From contig JAJDCQ010000213.1 in the NCBI GenBank assembly GCA_029260755.1, positions 62,001 through 126,000 of the forward strand: a DNA stretch of 64,000 nucleotides, read 5' to 3'. How positions within the stretch are numbered: the first letter of the stretch is position 1; the number at the start of each line of letters is the position of its first letter. A model generated the notes under the pieces. That model saw nothing but the letters and a program-made list of their open reading frames with translations, had not been told where the DNA came from and did no database searches. The DNA is from Planctomycetota bacterium (GTDB lineage Bacteria; Planctomycetota; J058; JAJDCQ01). The position numbers and the translations under genes were made by a program. Positions 11,802 through 22,210 of this stretch are shown here, one piece after another.

Positions 11802-14090
11802 TCACCTGCCGTAGAGCCGCTGGAGCGTCCGGTAGCCCTCCTTCGCCTCGCGCTCGCGGGTGAGGACGCCCTTGCCGTTGTAGCCCGGGACCGGGTTCCG
11901 CGGGAACCACGGGCAGCGGAAGTCGGTGAGCACCCACGGGCAGAACCCGGCCACCCATGGGCGCTCCTCGCAGATCTCGAAGAGCGTCTCGAGCACCGCC
12001 GCCTGGTGGCTCTCCGAGTAGGTCCGCCCGCCCGGCACGCCGCCGGTGTCGAGGACGCCGTCGGCGTCGGTCCGACCGAGCGCCGCTCCCGCGCCGCACT
12101 CGGTGACGATGATGGGTTTCTCCGGGAACGCGGCGTGCACCGCGTCGAGGTAGGCCGCCGCGTCGCTCGCCTCGCCGAAGTACCATCCCCAGTACATGTT
12201 GATCCCGACGACGTCGACCGCGTGCCCCGCGCTCCTACGCGCGTCGAGGGTGTCGATCCCGTAGGTGAGCTCGGAGTAGATCAACGGCCGGCTCGGGTCG
12301 AGCTCGCGGACGACGTCGCCGAGCCAGCGGTAGACCGGCACCGTCCCGCGGCCGAGGCTGTAGCTCTCGTTTCCGATGCCCCAGAGAACGACGGCGGGGT
12401 TGTTGCGGTCGCGCTCGACCATCTCGATGAGCTGCCGCTGCGCGTTCTGCAGCAGCGTCGGGTCGTGGAGATGCCGCAGGCCGAACCGGTCGCGGGGGAA
12501 GGCGAGGGGCGACCGCTCCCAGGCGAGCCACTTCAGCCATCCCATGCCCACCTGGTAGAGGGGGATCTCCGCGGCGACGAGGAGGCCGCGGTCGCGCGCC
12601 GCGGCGAGGGCGTCGGCCGCGTGCGGGTAGTGCGAGAGCCGGACGAAGTTCGCGTTCATCGCGCCGACGAGCTGCAGGTCGCCGTCGCGGAGCGACGGCG
12701 GCTGGGTCGCGCCCCAGAGCGGGTGATCCTCGTGCTTGGCGATCCCGCGCAGGCGGATCGGCTCGCCGTTGAGCAGGAGCTGCGTGCCGTCGACGGCGAA
12801 CGTCCGGATGCCCGTGAGGAAGGCGACGCGGTGGCGCGCCTCGCCGGCGACGGTGAGGGTCACCTCGACGCGGTAGAGCGCGGCCGGATCGTCCGGACTC
12901 CAGAGGCGCGGCGCGGCGACGTCGAGGTCGACGAACGTCCCGCGGAGCGGCTTGGCGGGGTCGGGCTCGATCGGCGTCGTCGCGCGGGCGACGACGGCCG
13001 CGTCCGGGTCGGTCACGACGACGGCGAGGTCGGCCGTCGTCGGGGGCTCGCCGGGCGCGACGGGCAGTCGGGCGACCAGCTCGAGCGTGATCCGGCCATG
13101 GCCGTCGTCGGTGATCGCGGGCGTCGCGGCCGCCTTGACGATGCGCGCGGCGGGGAGGGTCTCGAGCCAGACGTCGCGGTAGACCCCGAGGTAGGCGGCC
13201 CATCCGGGGCGATGGCCCGCGCTGCCGCTCGGCGGGAGCGACTTCTCCGTGAGGCCGTCGTCGGCGCGCACGACGAGGAGGTTCTCGCCGTCGATCCGGA
13301 GCGCGTCGGTCGCGTCGAGGTGGATCGGCGTGTAGCCGCCCTCGTGGTGGCCGAGGAGCTTCCCGTTGAGCCAGATCGTCGAGCGGAGCAGCACCGCCCG
13401 GAGCGTCAGGCGAGCCGTCTCCCCCGGCGCCGGCGGATGCTCGACCGCGAAGCGACGGCGGAACCACGCGACGCCGTCGTAGTCGGGGTGCGGGCCGTCG
13501 ACCGCGTCGATCGTCGACGGGACGGTGATCGTCTCCCAGTCGCCGTCGTCGAGGTCCCAGCGAAACCAGGCGAGCGCCTCGCCGACGTCGTCGGGGTCGA
13601 TCCGTACCCGCCACGTCCCCGAGAGGAGCTGGCGCGGGTGGTCGACCTCGTCGAGGTCGGTCGGGTAGGCGAGGCCGTGACTCTCGAGCACCGGGATCCC
13701 GTCGACGTCGAGGACGCGCCAGTCGGCGGCGGCCGCGCCGGCGCCGACGGGGCGGGCGGCCCGGTCGAAACCGGGGTAGAGGAAGACGAGATCGACGAGG
13801 AGCGCGGCGAGGAGGAACCCGCCGAACGCGACGAGGAGCGCGGCGCCGAGGAGCGCCTTCCTCGGACGCGAGAGGCGACGCACCCACCGCCGGATCCGCT
13901 CGACCCGGCCCGCGTCGTCGACCGGCTCGGGCGGCGGCCCCGGGTCGAGGCTCGGGTCGAGGCGCGAGCTCGGCGTCCGGTTCGCGGTCGGGTTCGTGCC
14001 CGAGCTCGGCCGGATGCGTGGAAGCGGCGTCTCGTCGCCGGCGTCGGGCGGCTCGGGGGAGGCGTCTTCGGGAGGGCTCGGCTCGCTCAT
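11802..14090 (-). CDS. Glycoside hydrolase family 2 (beta-galactosidase/glucuronidase-like), membrane anchored
   Basis: RLRGIAKHEDH, NANFVRLSHYPH, VVLWGIGNES, VTECGAGA; single N-terminal TM. Confidence 0.85.
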   Translation of the reverse strand: MSEPSPPEDASPEPPDAGDETPLPRIRPSSGTNPTANRTPSSRLDPSLDPGPPPEPVDDAGRVERIRRWVRRLSRPRKALLGAALLVAFGGFLLAALLVDLVFLYPGFDRAARPVGAGAAAADWRVLDVDGIPVLESHGLAYPTDLDEVDHPRQLLSGTWRVRIDPDDVGEALAWFRWDLDDGDWETITVPSTIDAVDGPHPDYDGVAWFRRRFAVEHPPAPGETARLTLRAVLLRSTIWLNGKLLGHHEGGYTPIHLDATDALRIDGENLLVVRADDGLTEKSLPPSGSAGHRPGWAAYLGVYRDVWLETLPAARIVKAAATPAITDDGHGRITLELVARLPVAPGEPPTTADLAVVVTDPDAAVVARATTPIEPDPAKPLRGTFVDLDVAAPRLWSPDDPAALYRVEVTLTVAGEARHRVAFLTGIRTFAVDGTQLLLNGEPIRLRGIAKHEDHPLWGATQPPSLRDGDLQLVGAMNANFVRLSHYPHAADALAAARDRGLLVAAEIPLYQVGMGWLKWLAWERSPLAFPRDRFGLRHLHDPTLLQNAQRQLIEMVERDRNNPAVVLWGIGNESYSLGRGTVPVYRWLGDVVRELDPSRPLIYSELTYGIDTLDARRSAGHAVDVVGINMYWGWYFGEASDAAAYLDAVHAAFPEKPIIVTECGAGAALGRTDADGVLDTGGVPGGRTYSESHQAAVLETLFEICEERPWVAGFCPWVLTDFRCPWFPRNPVPGYNGKGVLTREREAKEGYRTLQRLYGR

Positions 14091-14193
14091 GCAGGGTCGT
14101 CCCGGCCAGCTTGGTCGGCGCCGGCGTCGGGCGCAACCTGCTGATCGAGGGCGTCGAGCTCGAGACGCGAGCGAGCGAGCGGCGAGCCGGGGC

Positions 14194-15417
14194 TCAGGGC
14201 ATCGAGAAGTCGAAGTAGAGCGGGAAGTGGTCGCTGCCCTGCGCGTCGAGGACGGCCTGGCCCGGGACGTCGGCGAGCCCGCCGCGGTGGAAGATCCAGT
14301 CGAGGCGCTGCCGGAAGAAGCGGAGGCCGATCTGGGTGTGCCCGGTGAACCCGCGCGTCCCGTCGGTCCAGCCTTCGGAGAGGAACTCGCGGACGCACGT
14401 CTCGGCGGCCGGCGGCTGGGTGCAGTCGCTCACGAAGAGGAGGCAGTTCCAGCTGTTGAAGTCGCCCGCGGCGATCTGGAGGGCGGGACGGTCGGGCAGG
14501 GCGGCGTCGGCGCGGACCTCGCGCGCCTGGACGGCCCGGTGGAGGCCCTCGGGGTCGCGGGTCGCGAAGTGACTCGCGTAGAGGCGGACGCGGCGCCCGC
14601 CGACGAGGGCGTCGGCGGCGAGGGTGTTGCGGCCGCCGTAGATCTTCTCGAACTGGTAGCGGCTGCCCGGGTGGACCGGCGTGTGGCGAATGTGGGTGAC
14701 GTTGCCGAGCGGATACTTCGAGAGGATCGCGGTGCCCATCTCGCCGCGCTGCCCCTCGCGCTCGCGGCGGTCCCACTGGACGCCGAAGACGTAGTCCATC
14801 CGGAGGCGCTCGGCGAGGCGGCGCGTCTGATCGATCATCGGCGGGTCGGACTGCTCGTCGAGACGCGCCACCTCCGTCAGGAGGAGGAAGTCGGCGTCGC
14901 GGAGCTCGGGGTGACTCGCCAGCTCGTCCGCGATCGTGTCGGCCTCGAACCCCTTGTGGACGTTCCAGGTGACGAGGCGGAGCGTCGTCGGCACGTCGGC
15001 GGGGTCGCGGTCGGTGAACGAGTCGCTCGCGATCGCGGTCTGGATGTGGATCGGGTCGCCGCCGTTCGCGACGAGGGCGTCGGGGATCGTCGAGAGCAGC
15101 CCGGCGGGGTCGTGGGTTCCCGCGGGGACGAAGCTCGGCGTCGGCGCCGGCGCTGGCGACGGCGTCGGCGCGGGCGATGGGGGCGTCGGGGCGGGGACGG
15201 GCGCGGGGCTGGCGGTTCCCGACCCGGTCGTGCCGCCGGCGGTGGTGGCCGAGGGTCCGGGCGCGGACCGGCTGCTCCCTCCCGACGAGCAGGCGAGCGG
15301 GATGGTCAGCACCGAGGTGCAGACCACGAGCGCGATCCCGGCCGTGAACGGCCGGGCGAGCCCGGGCTGAATGGCGTCGGACAACGTTCGCCCCCTCTCT
15401 CTCTCGCGGGCGATCAT
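14194..15417 (-). CDS. Endonuclease/exonuclease/phosphatase superfamily lipoprotein
   Basis: Lipobox-like TIPLACSS; VTWNVHKGFE, AAGDFNSWN, GSDHFPLYF motifs. Confidence 0.75.
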   Translation of the reverse strand: MIARERERGRTLSDAIQPGLARPFTAGIALVVCTSVLTIPLACSSGGSSRSAPGPSATTAGGTTGSGTASPAPVPAPTPPSPAPTPSPAPAPTPSFVPAGTHDPAGLLSTIPDALVANGGDPIHIQTAIASDSFTDRDPADVPTTLRLVTWNVHKGFEADTIADELASHPELRDADFLLLTEVARLDEQSDPPMIDQTRRLAERLRMDYVFGVQWDRREREGQRGEMGTAILSKYPLGNVTHIRHTPVHPGSRYQFEKIYGGRNTLAADALVGGRRVRLYASHFATRDPEGLHRAVQAREVRADAALPDRPALQIAAGDFNSWNCLLFVSDCTQPPAAETCVREFLSEGWTDGTRGFTGHTQIGLRFFRQRLDWIFHRGGLADVPGQAVLDAQGSDHFPLYFDFSMP

Positions 15418-15760
15418 AGCGACCTGACGGCCTCGGTCAACGCACGATCCGTGCCGGAGCTTCCTTTTGACACGGCCTTTACGTAGGCGGGCCACATCTG
15501 GATGAGAGAGATGAGAGGCCGAGCGGGCGCTCCGTTCCGCGCCGGTCGCATCCTCCCAGATCTGGGCGGGCTCGTTTCAGCCGCGACGGCCGATTCGTCC
15601 CGATGTCGCCGTCTCGACACGCCGGACGCTCGAAACCACGCCGGATGAGTCGCCACGCCGCCCGGGTCGGTCCGGCACGGGGCTCGCGAAGGTATTGGGG
15701 GAACAAAGATTGGACGCGGCGCGTCAGACGCCCCCGTCCGAAGAGAGAAGGCAGAAGGCC

Positions 15761-17701
15761 ATGCGCGCACCGACCACCTGCACCACCCGACTCCTCGCCG
15801 CCGCCGCCGTGATCGGCTCGGTCGGACTCGGACTCGCCACCCTCGGCTGCAACGGGTCGGTGAGCAGCGGCTCCCGGAGCGGCGGCGCCATCAAGCGCGC
15901 GCCGGGTAGCGCGGCCCCCGGTGCGGTCAGTCAGCAGGTGGCCTCCATCGATGTCACCTCCCCCGAGCCCGGCTCCTGGCTCGCCGACGGCGAGGTGATC
16001 GTCACGGGCACCGTCACCGACCGGATCGGCGTCGGGATCACCAGCGTGCTCGTCGACGGCAACCCGGCCGACCTCCAGCCCGACGGCAGCTTCACCTGCC
16101 CGGTGATCTGCGATCCCGGCATGGACACGATCACCGTGCGCTGCGAGAACGCGGTGGGCGACCGCGAGTACAGCCACTACTCCTACATGGTCGGCGAGAC
16201 GCGCAGCGCCGACGAGGAGGTGCTCGACGCGGTCCTCGTCCGGATCAACCCGCAGGCGATCCCCCCGATCAACACCGCGCTGATCAACTTCGTCGGCGAG
16301 TTCGACCTCGAGAGCGCGCTCCTCGGCCTGAACCCGATCTACACGAACCCGGCGGCGTTCGGCTTCCTGCCCCTCGAGATCACGCTCCACGGCGTCGACT
16401 ACGGGACCGTCGACGGCCGGATCGAGCTCCTCGAGGGCGGGCTGCTCGTCTACGCCGAGTTCCACGACGTGAACGTCCCGGCGACGTTCTCGACCTCGGC
16501 CCTGGGGATCGACCTCGACGCCGACCTGTCCGCGACCAGGCTCACCGCGACGGCGACCGCGTCGGCCGGGCTCGACGCGAACGGCAACCTCACGATCCAG
16601 CTCAGCCCGGCGCAGGTCGGGATCGAGAACCTCGGGATCGCCAACTCGCCCCTGCCGCCGAGCGTCGAGAGCCTCGTCGCCGGGATGGTCGGCGGGTTCC
16701 TCGAGGGGATCCTCGGCGAGAAGATCGACGGGATGATCCCGGGCTTCCTCGACGAGCAGCTCGGCACCCTGTCGCAGCCGAACACGATCGAGGTCTTCGG
16801 GACCGAGGTGACCTACCAGGCCCGCCCGACGACGATCGACATCTCGTCGGCCGGCATCGAGGCCGTCGTCGCCGGAAACTTCACCGTCGAGCGGGCGGAA
16901 GGCGTTCCGCAGGCGCCGGGCTACCTCACGACGCCGTCGGTCGCGCCGGTGCTGCTCACCCACAAGGCGTTCTACGCATCGATCGACGACGACGTCGTCA
17001 ACAAGGTGCTCTACACGGCGTGGCAGGGCGGGATCGCGAACCTCGACATCGACGCGAGCACCCTCCAGAGCTTCGAGCTCGAGGGGATCGACGCGCTCAC
17101 GTTCGAGGCGATCTCGTCGATGTTCCCCGAGCTCGAGGGCCTGGTCGCCCTCGACTCGCCGATCGAGATCCGGATGCGGCCGCTGCTGCCCCCGTATCTC
17201 CAGATGAACACCGAGACCGCGCCGTTCGCCCTCTGCCTCGGGCAGACGCTGATCGAGATCCTCGTCGAGAACAACGGCGCCATGCAGTCGATCGTCACCG
17301 TGAAGCTGCAGGCACGGGTCGGCCTCGACATCGGCCTCGAGAACGGTGAGCTGCGGCTGACCCACGGGACGCGGCGCCCCACGTTCCTCTTCGACGTCGT
17401 CGATCAGCCGCTCGCCGTCTTCAACGAGCTGCGGATCCAGACGATGCTCACGATCGTCGTCGACGCCATGCTGCCGGGCCTCCTCGACGTCACCCGGCAG
17501 ATCCAAGTCCCGTCGTTCCTGGGACTCCAGGTCACCGACCTCGAGCTCACGGCCGAGGGATCGGCGGACGACTACTTGACCCTGAGCGGCAACCTGGTGA
17601 CCGTCCCGGTGGTGCCCGACGCCTCCGGCGCGACCGCTGGTGCGCCCGGCGCGGGCGCCCCCGGCACCCCCAACGGAACCGCCGTCGCGACCGGCAACTA
17701 G
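15761..17701 (+). CDS. Lipoprotein with N-terminal Ig-like domain and possible TULIP/BPI-like lipid-binding region
   Basis: Signal peptide with LATLGCNG lipobox; VTSPEPGSWLADGEVIVTGTVTD Ig-like; remainder assignment is inference. Confidence 0.6.
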   Translation: MRAPTTCTTRLLAAAAVIGSVGLGLATLGCNGSVSSGSRSGGAIKRAPGSAAPGAVSQQVASIDVTSPEPGSWLADGEVIVTGTVTDRIGVGITSVLVDGNPADLQPDGSFTCPVICDPGMDTITVRCENAVGDREYSHYSYMVGETRSADEEVLDAVLVRINPQAIPPINTALINFVGEFDLESALLGLNPIYTNPAAFGFLPLEITLHGVDYGTVDGRIELLEGGLLVYAEFHDVNVPATFSTSALGIDLDADLSATRLTATATASAGLDANGNLTIQLSPAQVGIENLGIANSPLPPSVESLVAGMVGGFLEGILGEKIDGMIPGFLDEQLGTLSQPNTIEVFGTEVTYQARPTTIDISSAGIEAVVAGNFTVERAEGVPQAPGYLTTPSVAPVLLTHKAFYASIDDDVVNKVLYTAWQGGIANLDIDASTLQSFELEGIDALTFEAISSMFPELEGLVALDSPIEIRMRPLLPPYLQMNTETAPFALCLGQTLIEILVENNGAMQSIVTVKLQARVGLDIGLENGELRLTHGTRRPTFLFDVVDQPLAVFNELRIQTMLTIVVDAMLPGLLDVTRQIQVPSFLGLQVTDLELTAEGSADDYLTLSGNLVTVPVVPDASGATAGAPGAGAPGTPNGTAVATGN

Positions 17702-17765
17702 GCGGAAAGTGGCTGCGCCCGGGCGGGATTCCGGGTAGATTCGACCCGCCCCAGAGGAACCCCGT

Positions 17766-19358
17766 ATGTTCTTTGCCCGAAGCACCCTCCTGACCGGAGC
17801 CTCGGTCGGGCTCGCCGTCGTATCGGCGAGCCTCCTCCTCGCCCCGTCCGAAGCACGCGCCAGCAACGGCGCCTTCCCGATCGCCACCTCGGCGCGGGCG
17901 GCCGGGCGCGGCGGCACCGACATCGCGATCGGCGACGACGCCTTCGCGATCGTCACCAACCCGGCGGGGATGACGAACGCCTTCGGCTACCGCTTCGACA
18001 TCATGATGAACGTGCGGTTCACGCAGGTCGCCTACAACAACGACTTCAACAATGATGAGGTCGACGACGATCTCCCCGGCTTCGTGCCCGCCCTCGCCGT
18101 CGTCTACGACTTCGGCGTCCCCGACGTCATCGACCGCGACGCGATCGAGTACGACGTCGCCGAGGGCGCGCTCATCGATGACATCCCGTGGTCGGAGTAC
18201 GAGGAGGAGTACCCCTTCGACATCGGCGTGGCGATCCACGGCGTCACCGGCAGCTCGGGCAACGCGACCTACCGCAGCCCGATCTTCCCCGAGGGCGAGA
18301 GCGAGCGGAGCAACTTCACGATCCTGGGCATGTCGATCGGCGCGTCGGTCCGGGTGAACCCGAGGATCTCGTTCGGCCTGGCGATCACGCCGATGTACGT
18401 GACCCTCGATCAGTCGGGGCTCGCGAGCGTGAGCGAGGGCGGCACCAACGGTCTGGTGCGCAACTTCGTCGGCAACCAGGTCGACGCCGCCGACGAGTTC
18501 TTCCTCGTGAACGGCGAGCAGGTGACCTGGGGGGAAGTCCTGGCGGTGGCCGGCGCCGACGACTCGTTCGCCAGCAGCCGGATCGACATCGACGACGCGT
18601 CCGGCTTCGGGATCAGCGCCGTCTTCGGCGTGATGATCAACGCGACCGACTGGCTCACGATCGGGCTCGCCTACCGGACGCCGGGGATCTTCTCCGACAT
18701 CGAGGGCGAGGCGACGGTCGACAGCAGCCGGGCCGTCGCGAAGGACGAGGGCCTCCTCGACCAGATCCAGGCGAACTTCCTCGACAACCACCTGCCGGAC
18801 GACGGCGCGAACCTCTCGGGCGACTACGACTTCACCCTGTCGGGGCTCGCCCTCCCGATGAGCGTCGCGCTGGGCATCGCGCTCCGGCCGCACGAGCGGT
18901 TCCTGATCACCGCCGAGGTCAAGTGGGTCAACTGGTCGGCGGCGTTCGACGAGTTCGACATCACGCTCAGCGGCGGCAGCGGCGCCGACCTGAACGAGAT
19001 CACCGGCAGCAACGAGATCAAGACGGTCCAGGTCTGGAAGTGGGACGACCAGCTCGTGTTCGCAGGAGGGGCGGCCCTCTCGGTGACCGACTGGCTCACC
19101 TTCCGGATCGGCTACAACTACGCCAAGAACCAGATCCCCGAGAACACGCTCAGCCCGTTCACGAGCGCGACGGCCGAGCACCACGCGACGCTCGGCGTGG
19201 GGCTGCGCTTCGGCAGCTTCAGCCTCGACTTCGCCTACGTGCGAGGCTTCGTCAGCTCGAGCACGATCAAGAACAGCATCAGCAACGCCGAGTTCGAGCT
19301 CACCCGCCACAAGACCGACTCCAACCTCTTCTGGATCGGCTTCGGGATCGACTACTAG
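17766..19358 (+). CDS. OmpP1/FadL/TodX family outer membrane transporter
   Basis: Signal peptide, NGAFPIATSARAAGRGGTDIAIGDDAFAIVTNPAGM; beta-rich alternating pattern. Confidence 0.75.
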   Translation: MFFARSTLLTGASVGLAVVSASLLLAPSEARASNGAFPIATSARAAGRGGTDIAIGDDAFAIVTNPAGMTNAFGYRFDIMMNVRFTQVAYNNDFNNDEVDDDLPGFVPALAVVYDFGVPDVIDRDAIEYDVAEGALIDDIPWSEYEEEYPFDIGVAIHGVTGSSGNATYRSPIFPEGESERSNFTILGMSIGASVRVNPRISFGLAITPMYVTLDQSGLASVSEGGTNGLVRNFVGNQVDAADEFFLVNGEQVTWGEVLAVAGADDSFASSRIDIDDASGFGISAVFGVMINATDWLTIGLAYRTPGIFSDIEGEATVDSSRAVAKDEGLLDQIQANFLDNHLPDDGANLSGDYDFTLSGLALPMSVALGIALRPHERFLITAEVKWVNWSAAFDEFDITLSGGSGADLNEITGSNEIKTVQVWKWDDQLVFAGGAALSVTDWLTFRIGYNYAKNQIPENTLSPFTSATAEHHATLGVGLRFGSFSLDFAYVRGFVSSSTIKNSISNAEFELTRHKTDSNLFWIGFGIDY

Positions 19359-19422
19359 GTCTCCCGTCGCGGGCGAACACTCCCATCGCGCAACCCCCTG
19401 TCCCCACGCACAATCCCACCCA

Positions 19423-19516
19423 AGGGGTCAGGTCCAGTATTTTTATCATTACCGCGACCCATTGATCGCGACCTATTGCTCACGACCTATTGATAAAAAT
19501 ACTGGACCTGACCCCT
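19423..19516. repeat. REP/RAYT-like inverted repeat element with internal 14-bp tandem triplet
   Basis: Perfect 26-bp arms AGGGGTCAGGTCCAGTATTTTTATCA / TGATAAAAATACTGGACCTGACCCCT; interior CGCGACCCATTGAT-CGCGACCTATTGCT-CACGACCTATTGAT. Confidence 0.9.
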
Positions 19517-19562
19517 GTGGGGATGAGTGTTTGGGGGCGTTGGGTTTGTGCGAGGGGGGTGT

Positions 19563-20558
19563 TCAGGGGGCCTTTGGGATCTCGCGGCTTTCGCCGAAGC
19601 CCATCGTCCAGAACTGCTCGGGGGGGACGCCCTGGGCGGTGAGCGCTCGGGCGAGGTCCTCGAGGGGTTGGTCGCGGCCTTCGTCCGAGAGCGGGAACGT
19701 TCCCCAGTGGATGGCGACGCTGGTGTGTGCTTCGAGCGTTCGGTGGGCGGCGACGGCTTCGGGTGGGTCGATGTGGACCGGGCCCATGAACCAGCGGGGG
19801 AGGTAGCCGCCGATCGGGATCAGGGCGAGGCGCGGCGGCCCGTAGCGGAGGCGGATCTGCGCGAAGTGGGGGCCGTCTCCGGTGTCTCCCGCGAAGTAGG
19901 TCGTGCCTCCCGCGCCCCGGACGACGAAGCCGCACCAGAGCGTCTCGTCGCGGTCGGCCGTGCCGCGGTTGGCGAAGTGCTGGGCGGGCACGGCGGCGAT
20001 CCGGACGGCGCCGTGGTCGACCTCGTCCCACCAGTCGAGCTCGTCGATGCGGCTCTCCGCGATGCCGGCTCCGCCGTGCAGCAGCGCGCGGTTGCCGAGG
20101 GGGACGACGAAGCGCGGGCGGTGCGCCTCCTCGAGCTTCGCGAGGGTGGCGATGTCGAGATGATCGTAGTGATTGTGGCTGATCACGACGACGTCGATCG
20201 GCGGCAGCTCCTCGAGGCGGATCCCGGCGGGCCGCACCCGCTTCGGCCCGGCGAACGAGAACGGGCTCGCCCGCTCCGCCCAGACGGGATCGGTGAGGAC
20301 GTTGCTCCCCGCCTGCTGCAGCAGCAGCGTCGAGTGGCTGATGAACGTCAGCCGGAGCGCGTCGCCATCGGTGATCCGAGCGGACGGCGGGGCCACCGGC
20401 GCGGCGCCCGCGACCCTCTCCCACGGGCCGGGACGCCTCGTCGCGAGCCAGCGCAGCAGGTCGCCGAGGCCGACTCGATGGAACGGGCGGAGGTTGTGGA
20501 ACCGCGTCCCGTCGAAGTGATCGGAGATCGGGCCGCGCCACCGGGGGCCGTCGAGCAT
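19563..20558 (-). CDS. Metallo-beta-lactamase fold hydrolase (NAPE-PLD/UPF0173-like)
   Basis: FISHSTLLLQ, VVISHNHYDHLD, YFAGDTGDGPHF, IPIGGYLPRWFM. Confidence 0.85.
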   Translation of the reverse strand: MLDGPRWRGPISDHFDGTRFHNLRPFHRVGLGDLLRWLATRRPGPWERVAGAAPVAPPSARITDGDALRLTFISHSTLLLQQAGSNVLTDPVWAERASPFSFAGPKRVRPAGIRLEELPPIDVVVISHNHYDHLDIATLAKLEEAHRPRFVVPLGNRALLHGGAGIAESRIDELDWWDEVDHGAVRIAAVPAQHFANRGTADRDETLWCGFVVRGAGGTTYFAGDTGDGPHFAQIRLRYGPPRLALIPIGGYLPRWFMGPVHIDPPEAVAAHRTLEAHTSVAIHWGTFPLSDEGRDQPLEDLARALTAQGVPPEQFWTMGFGESREIPKAP

Positions 20559-20650
20559 ATGGGGGTCCTCGTCTCGGAGCGGCCACAGCCTACCCGACCG
20601 CTCGCGACGGCGCTTGAGGCCGGTCCGCCGCCCCGATACGATCCCGCGCC

Positions 20651-22210
20651 GTGACCGCTTCGACCGCTCGACCGCCGCTTCTGCCCGTCCGGACCATCGC
20701 GTTCCTCGCGGGGGCCGGCGCCATGGTCACCGAGGTCGGCGTCGTCCGGCTCGGCTCGCCCGTCCTCGGGGCGTCGCAGCCGGTGTGGGCGACGGCGATC
20801 GCGGCGGTCCTGGCCGCCCTCGCCGTCGGCAACGCGCTCGGCGGGCGCCTGGCCGAGCGAGCCGCCGGGGAGGCTCGCGTGCTCTCGGCGCTCCTCCTCG
20901 CCGCGGGCGTCGCGATCGTGGCGCTTCCTTGGTTGCTCGCAGCGGCGCTCGCTCCCGCGGTGGGTGTCGACGGATGGGCGGGGCCGGCGCTCGGCCTCGT
21001 CGTTCTCGGCGTCGCCTCCGCCCTTCCCGCGCTGCCGCTCGGGGTGCTCACGCCGATCCTCATCCGCGGCGGCGTGCGCCGCCTCGACGAGGTCGGCGAG
21101 AGCGCGGGGCGCGTCCAGATGTGGGGAACGATCGGGGCGCTCGTCGGCACCCTCGGCAGCACGTTCCTCCTCACGCCCTGGGTCGGCTCGTCGAGGACGT
21201 TCGTCGTCACGGGGGCGTGCGTCGCCGCGCTTGGCGTCGCGGTCCTCCTCCGGCGCGGGCCCGCGCGGGCGAGCGTCCTCGCCACGGCCGCGCTCGTCGT
21301 GCTCGTCACGTTCGGCGTCCCGCCGGCCCGTTCCGGGTCGTGGAGCGCCGCCGACCGGACGATCGCCCGCGTCGACTCGCCCTACACGACCTGGGAGGTG
21401 CGCGAGGACGCCGTCGGCATCCGACGTCTCCTCTGCGACGACGGCCACACGGTTCAGTCCTACCTCGACCCCGAAGGCGAGCTCCAGACGGGGAGCTGGC
21501 CGGTCCTGGCCGCGGCGCCGCTCCTCGCGGCCGGGCGCGACGCCGACGACGAGGCGTCCCTCTTCCTGATCGGCCTCGGCGGCGGGACGGTCGCGCGCGA
21601 GGCGCTCCTCGCGTTTCCTCGGAGCCGGGTGCTCGGCGTCGAGCTCGATGCCGCGGCGATCTCGCTCGGGCGCGCTCATCTCGATCTTCCCGACGACCCG
21701 CGCCTGCGCGTGGTGATCGACGACGGCCGCGTCGCGCTCGCGCGCGAGACCGGCCCGTTCGATGCCGTCGTGGTCGACGCCTATCGCGGGGCCTACGTGC
21801 CGCCGCACCTCGCGACGCGCGAGCTCTTCGAGGCCGCGCGAGCGCGCCTCGCGCCGGGCGGCGTGCTCGCCCTCAACCTGATCGGTCCGGGCGACGGCCC
21901 GCTCGTCGCGGCGTTCGTCCGGACCGCCGCCGAGGTCTTCCCGGCGGTGCATCTCCTCGATGTGGACAACGGCCTGAACGTCGTCCTGATCGCCGGCGCG
22001 CGGTCGCTCGACGGCGCCGCGCTCGCCGCGCGCGCCCGCCGCCTCGCGCGGCCGAGCCTGGCCCGTCACGCCGAGCGGACGCTGCCGGCGCTCATCGAGG
22101 TCCGCCCCGACCCGGACGCCGTCCTCCTCACCGACGACCACGCGCCGGTCGCCTGGCTGACCCACCGCCTCGCCCTCGCGCGGCTCGCCCGCGGGGGAGC
22201 GCTCCGATGA
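20651..22210 (+). CDS. Fused MFS/spermidine synthase-like protein
   Basis: N-terminal multi-TM region plus LFLIGLGGGTVAREALL...VLGVELDAAAI...FDAVVVDAYRG. Confidence 0.85.
   Translation: MTASTARPPLLPVRTIAFLAGAGAMVTEVGVVRLGSPVLGASQPVWATAIAAVLAALAVGNALGGRLAERAAGEARVLSALLLAAGVAIVALPWLLAAALAPAVGVDGWAGPALGLVVLGVASALPALPLGVLTPILIRGGVRRLDEVGESAGRVQMWGTIGALVGTLGSTFLLTPWVGSSRTFVVTGACVAALGVAVLLRRGPARASVLATAALVVLVTFGVPPARSGSWSAADRTIARVDSPYTTWEVREDAVGIRRLLCDDGHTVQSYLDPEGELQTGSWPVLAAAPLLAAGRDADDEASLFLIGLGGGTVAREALLAFPRSRVLGVELDAAAISLGRAHLDLPDDPRLRVVIDDGRVALARETGPFDAVVVDAYRGAYVPPHLATRELFEAARARLAPGGVLALNLIGPGDGPLVAAFVRTAAEVFPAVHLLDVDNGLNVVLIAGARSLDGAALAARARRLARPSLARHAERTLPALIEVRPDPDAVLLTDDHAPVAWLTHRLALARLARGGALR

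Noticed and set aside
10505-14144. Plus-strand ORFs 10733-11863 and 11469-14144
   Set aside because: Antisense of the beta-propeller and GH2 genes; no domain motifs.
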